Below are positions 45,077 through 45,654 of a stretch of 45,654 bases of DNA, in pieces. The notes under the pieces were generated by a model. That model saw only the letters and a list, made by a program, of their open reading frames with translations. It did not search any database and was not told the DNA's origin. The number at the start of each line of letters is the position of its first letter. The first letter of the stretch is position 1. Origin of the DNA: Mariprofundaceae bacterium (GTDB lineage: Bacteria; Pseudomonadota; Zetaproteobacteria; Mariprofundales; Mariprofundaceae); assembly GCA_030950585.1 (NCBI GenBank), contig JAUZRG010000092.1, positions 1 to 45,654 of the forward strand, given 5' to 3'. Position numbers and translations under genes: made by a program.

Positions 45077-45415
45077 ATGTTAATATCAAAAAAGCCAATT
45101 TTATTGGTTTCTTTTATGATTAGCTTGATGATGTGCTCGGTATTTTACTTTAGCTTAATGGCTGTAAAACAAATTGAGTTACAGCATCAAGTCACACAAG
45201 ATTTTTATGATCACCCATTTAAAGTAAGCACCGCTTCTGCTCGTTTAGAAAACACATTGGTAAAAATACGTGTAAATATGCTTCAGCTTTCACGAACGAC
45301 AGATAAAGACATTGTCTTTCATATTGTTGAATCTGTGGGCGTGAATCATTTTAATGCTAGAGCAGAGCTATCGATTATTCAGAAAGGCTTTCTTGGCGAT
45401 ATAGCTAGATCCTAG
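45077..45415 (+). pseudogene. Truncated sensor/chemoreceptor-like N-terminal fragment
   Basis: A 112-residue frame starts like a sensory receptor. A transmembrane helix (residues 7-30) follows two Lys, then a periplasmic helical region (VTQDFYDHPFKVSTASARLENTLVKIRVNMLQLSRTTD) resembles the first helices of a four-helix-bundle ligand domain found in chemoreceptors and sensor kinases. It ends after IIQKGFLGDIARS, where such domains normally continue, with no second helix, HAMP or signalling domain and no continuation in other frames nearby. AGAGAGAGG precedes the ATG. I read it as a remnant. A short functional membrane protein is the alternative. Confidence 0.6.
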
Positions 45416-45424
45416 CCGAAAAGC

Positions 45425-45460
45425 ATAACATACTGATATTTAACAGAAGTATGTTATAAT
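45425..45460 (+). promoter_or_regulatory. Palindromic promoter/operator before the last gene
   Basis: A perfect 10-bp inverted pair, ATAACATACT (45425-45434) and AGTATGTTAT (45448-45457), runs into a consensus -10 TATAAT (45455-45460). The following reading frame starts only eight bases later, at 45468, so the message would be almost or fully leaderless. Such overlap of a palindrome with the -10 is typical of self-repressed genes. It might instead be an A/T-rich terminator of the truncated gene. Confidence 0.5.
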
Positions 45461-45467
45461 TTAAGTT

Positions 45468-45654
45468 ATGAATAGCCAACTTTTACCTGTAATCTTCCAA
45501 AGATCCCTTTTTCACTCTGCTCCAGAGAGTAAATTTAGCATTGAGTTGAATGAAGTTCTTCAGTTGTACCTTAAAAACCCAAGCATTAAAAAATCAATTA
45601 TCGACGACCAAGAGACTTACGGAAAGAGGAAGAAAATTGAGAGGTTGATGGATA
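45468..45654 (+). CDS. Unidentified gene, 5' part only (runs off the window)
   Basis: An open frame of 62 codons from ATG at 45468 to the window edge without a stop. The visible part (MNSQLLPVIFQRSLFHSAPE..., then a helical, Lys-rich NPSIKKSIIDDQETYGKRKKIERLMD) shows no motif I recognise, no signal peptide and no membrane segment. It is basic and helical. The palindrome over its -10 hints at self-regulation as in toxin-antitoxin or mobile-element control genes, which is only inference. Confidence 0.45.
   Translation, partial: MNSQLLPVIFQRSLFHSAPESKFSIELNEVLQLYLKNPSIKKSIIDDQETYGKRKKIERLMD

Overview
The window looks like the chromosome of a free-living Gram-negative proteobacterium of moderate G+C. 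The outer-membrane genes (bamA, skp, lpxA, lpxD, fabZ) show a lipid A envelope. The rpsB-tsf-pyrH-frr-uppS-cdsA-dxr-rseP-bamA-skp-lpxD-fabZ-lpxA order is the classic proteobacterial one. LpxI in place of LpxH, a short-form HisG, a choline-kinase-like ThrB and murA-hisGDCB linkage point away from enterics, to a lineage such as Zetaproteobacteria or a non-enteric gamma/betaproteobacterium. That placement is inference from gene content only.

Layout. (1) 1-3062 is an accessory, visibly A/T-rich segment. A tight four-gene operon (TerB-like, CxxCxxCC cluster protein, glycine-zipper protein, small charged helical protein) lies between degraded palindromic repeats, followed by a 125-bp MITE-like element with 25-bp terminal inverted repeats and an 8-bp target duplication. 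(2) 3063-6309 (+) is yqjG followed by dapE-queF-dapF, ending in a 40-bp perfect palindrome. (3) 6310-21226, mostly minus strand, holds a HIT protein, a YqiA-like hydrolase, a 1665-aa secreted subtilase with seven HYR-like repeats and a C-terminal anchor, a DMT-family transporter, a three-gene cassette of exported proteins of unknown function (one of 1754 aa with TPR-like helices and a predicted C-terminal beta-barrel), a plus-strand 20-residue Cys/His microprotein gene, and a lipoprotein. (4) 21294-30198 (-) is histidine biosynthesis in two blocks, hisH-hisA-hisF and murA-hisG-hisD-hisC-hisB plus a DOPA-dioxygenase-family gene. They are separated by a plus-strand NYN/LOTUS gene and a small lipoprotein. 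(5) 30359-31303 (+) is thrB, convergent with the next block. (6) 31293-44157 (-) is one long translation/isoprenoid/phospholipid/outer-membrane operon from rpsB to lpxI. (7) 44158-45654 (+) is a ComEA-like DNA-binding protein, a truncated sensor-like fragment, and the start of an unidentified gene behind a palindromic promoter.

The core blocks work together. dapE/dapF supply diaminopimelate for lysine and peptidoglycan, murA commits UDP-GlcNAc to peptidoglycan, uppS makes the undecaprenyl carrier from isoprenoids started by dxr, cdsA feeds phospholipids, fabZ/lpxA/lpxD/lpxI make lipid A, and skp/bamA/rseP build and monitor the outer membrane. The best candidates for something undescribed are the four-gene operon at 436-2496, the exported three-gene cassette at 13459-20391 and the microprotein at 20555-20617. 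No tRNA, rRNA or CRISPR array was seen.
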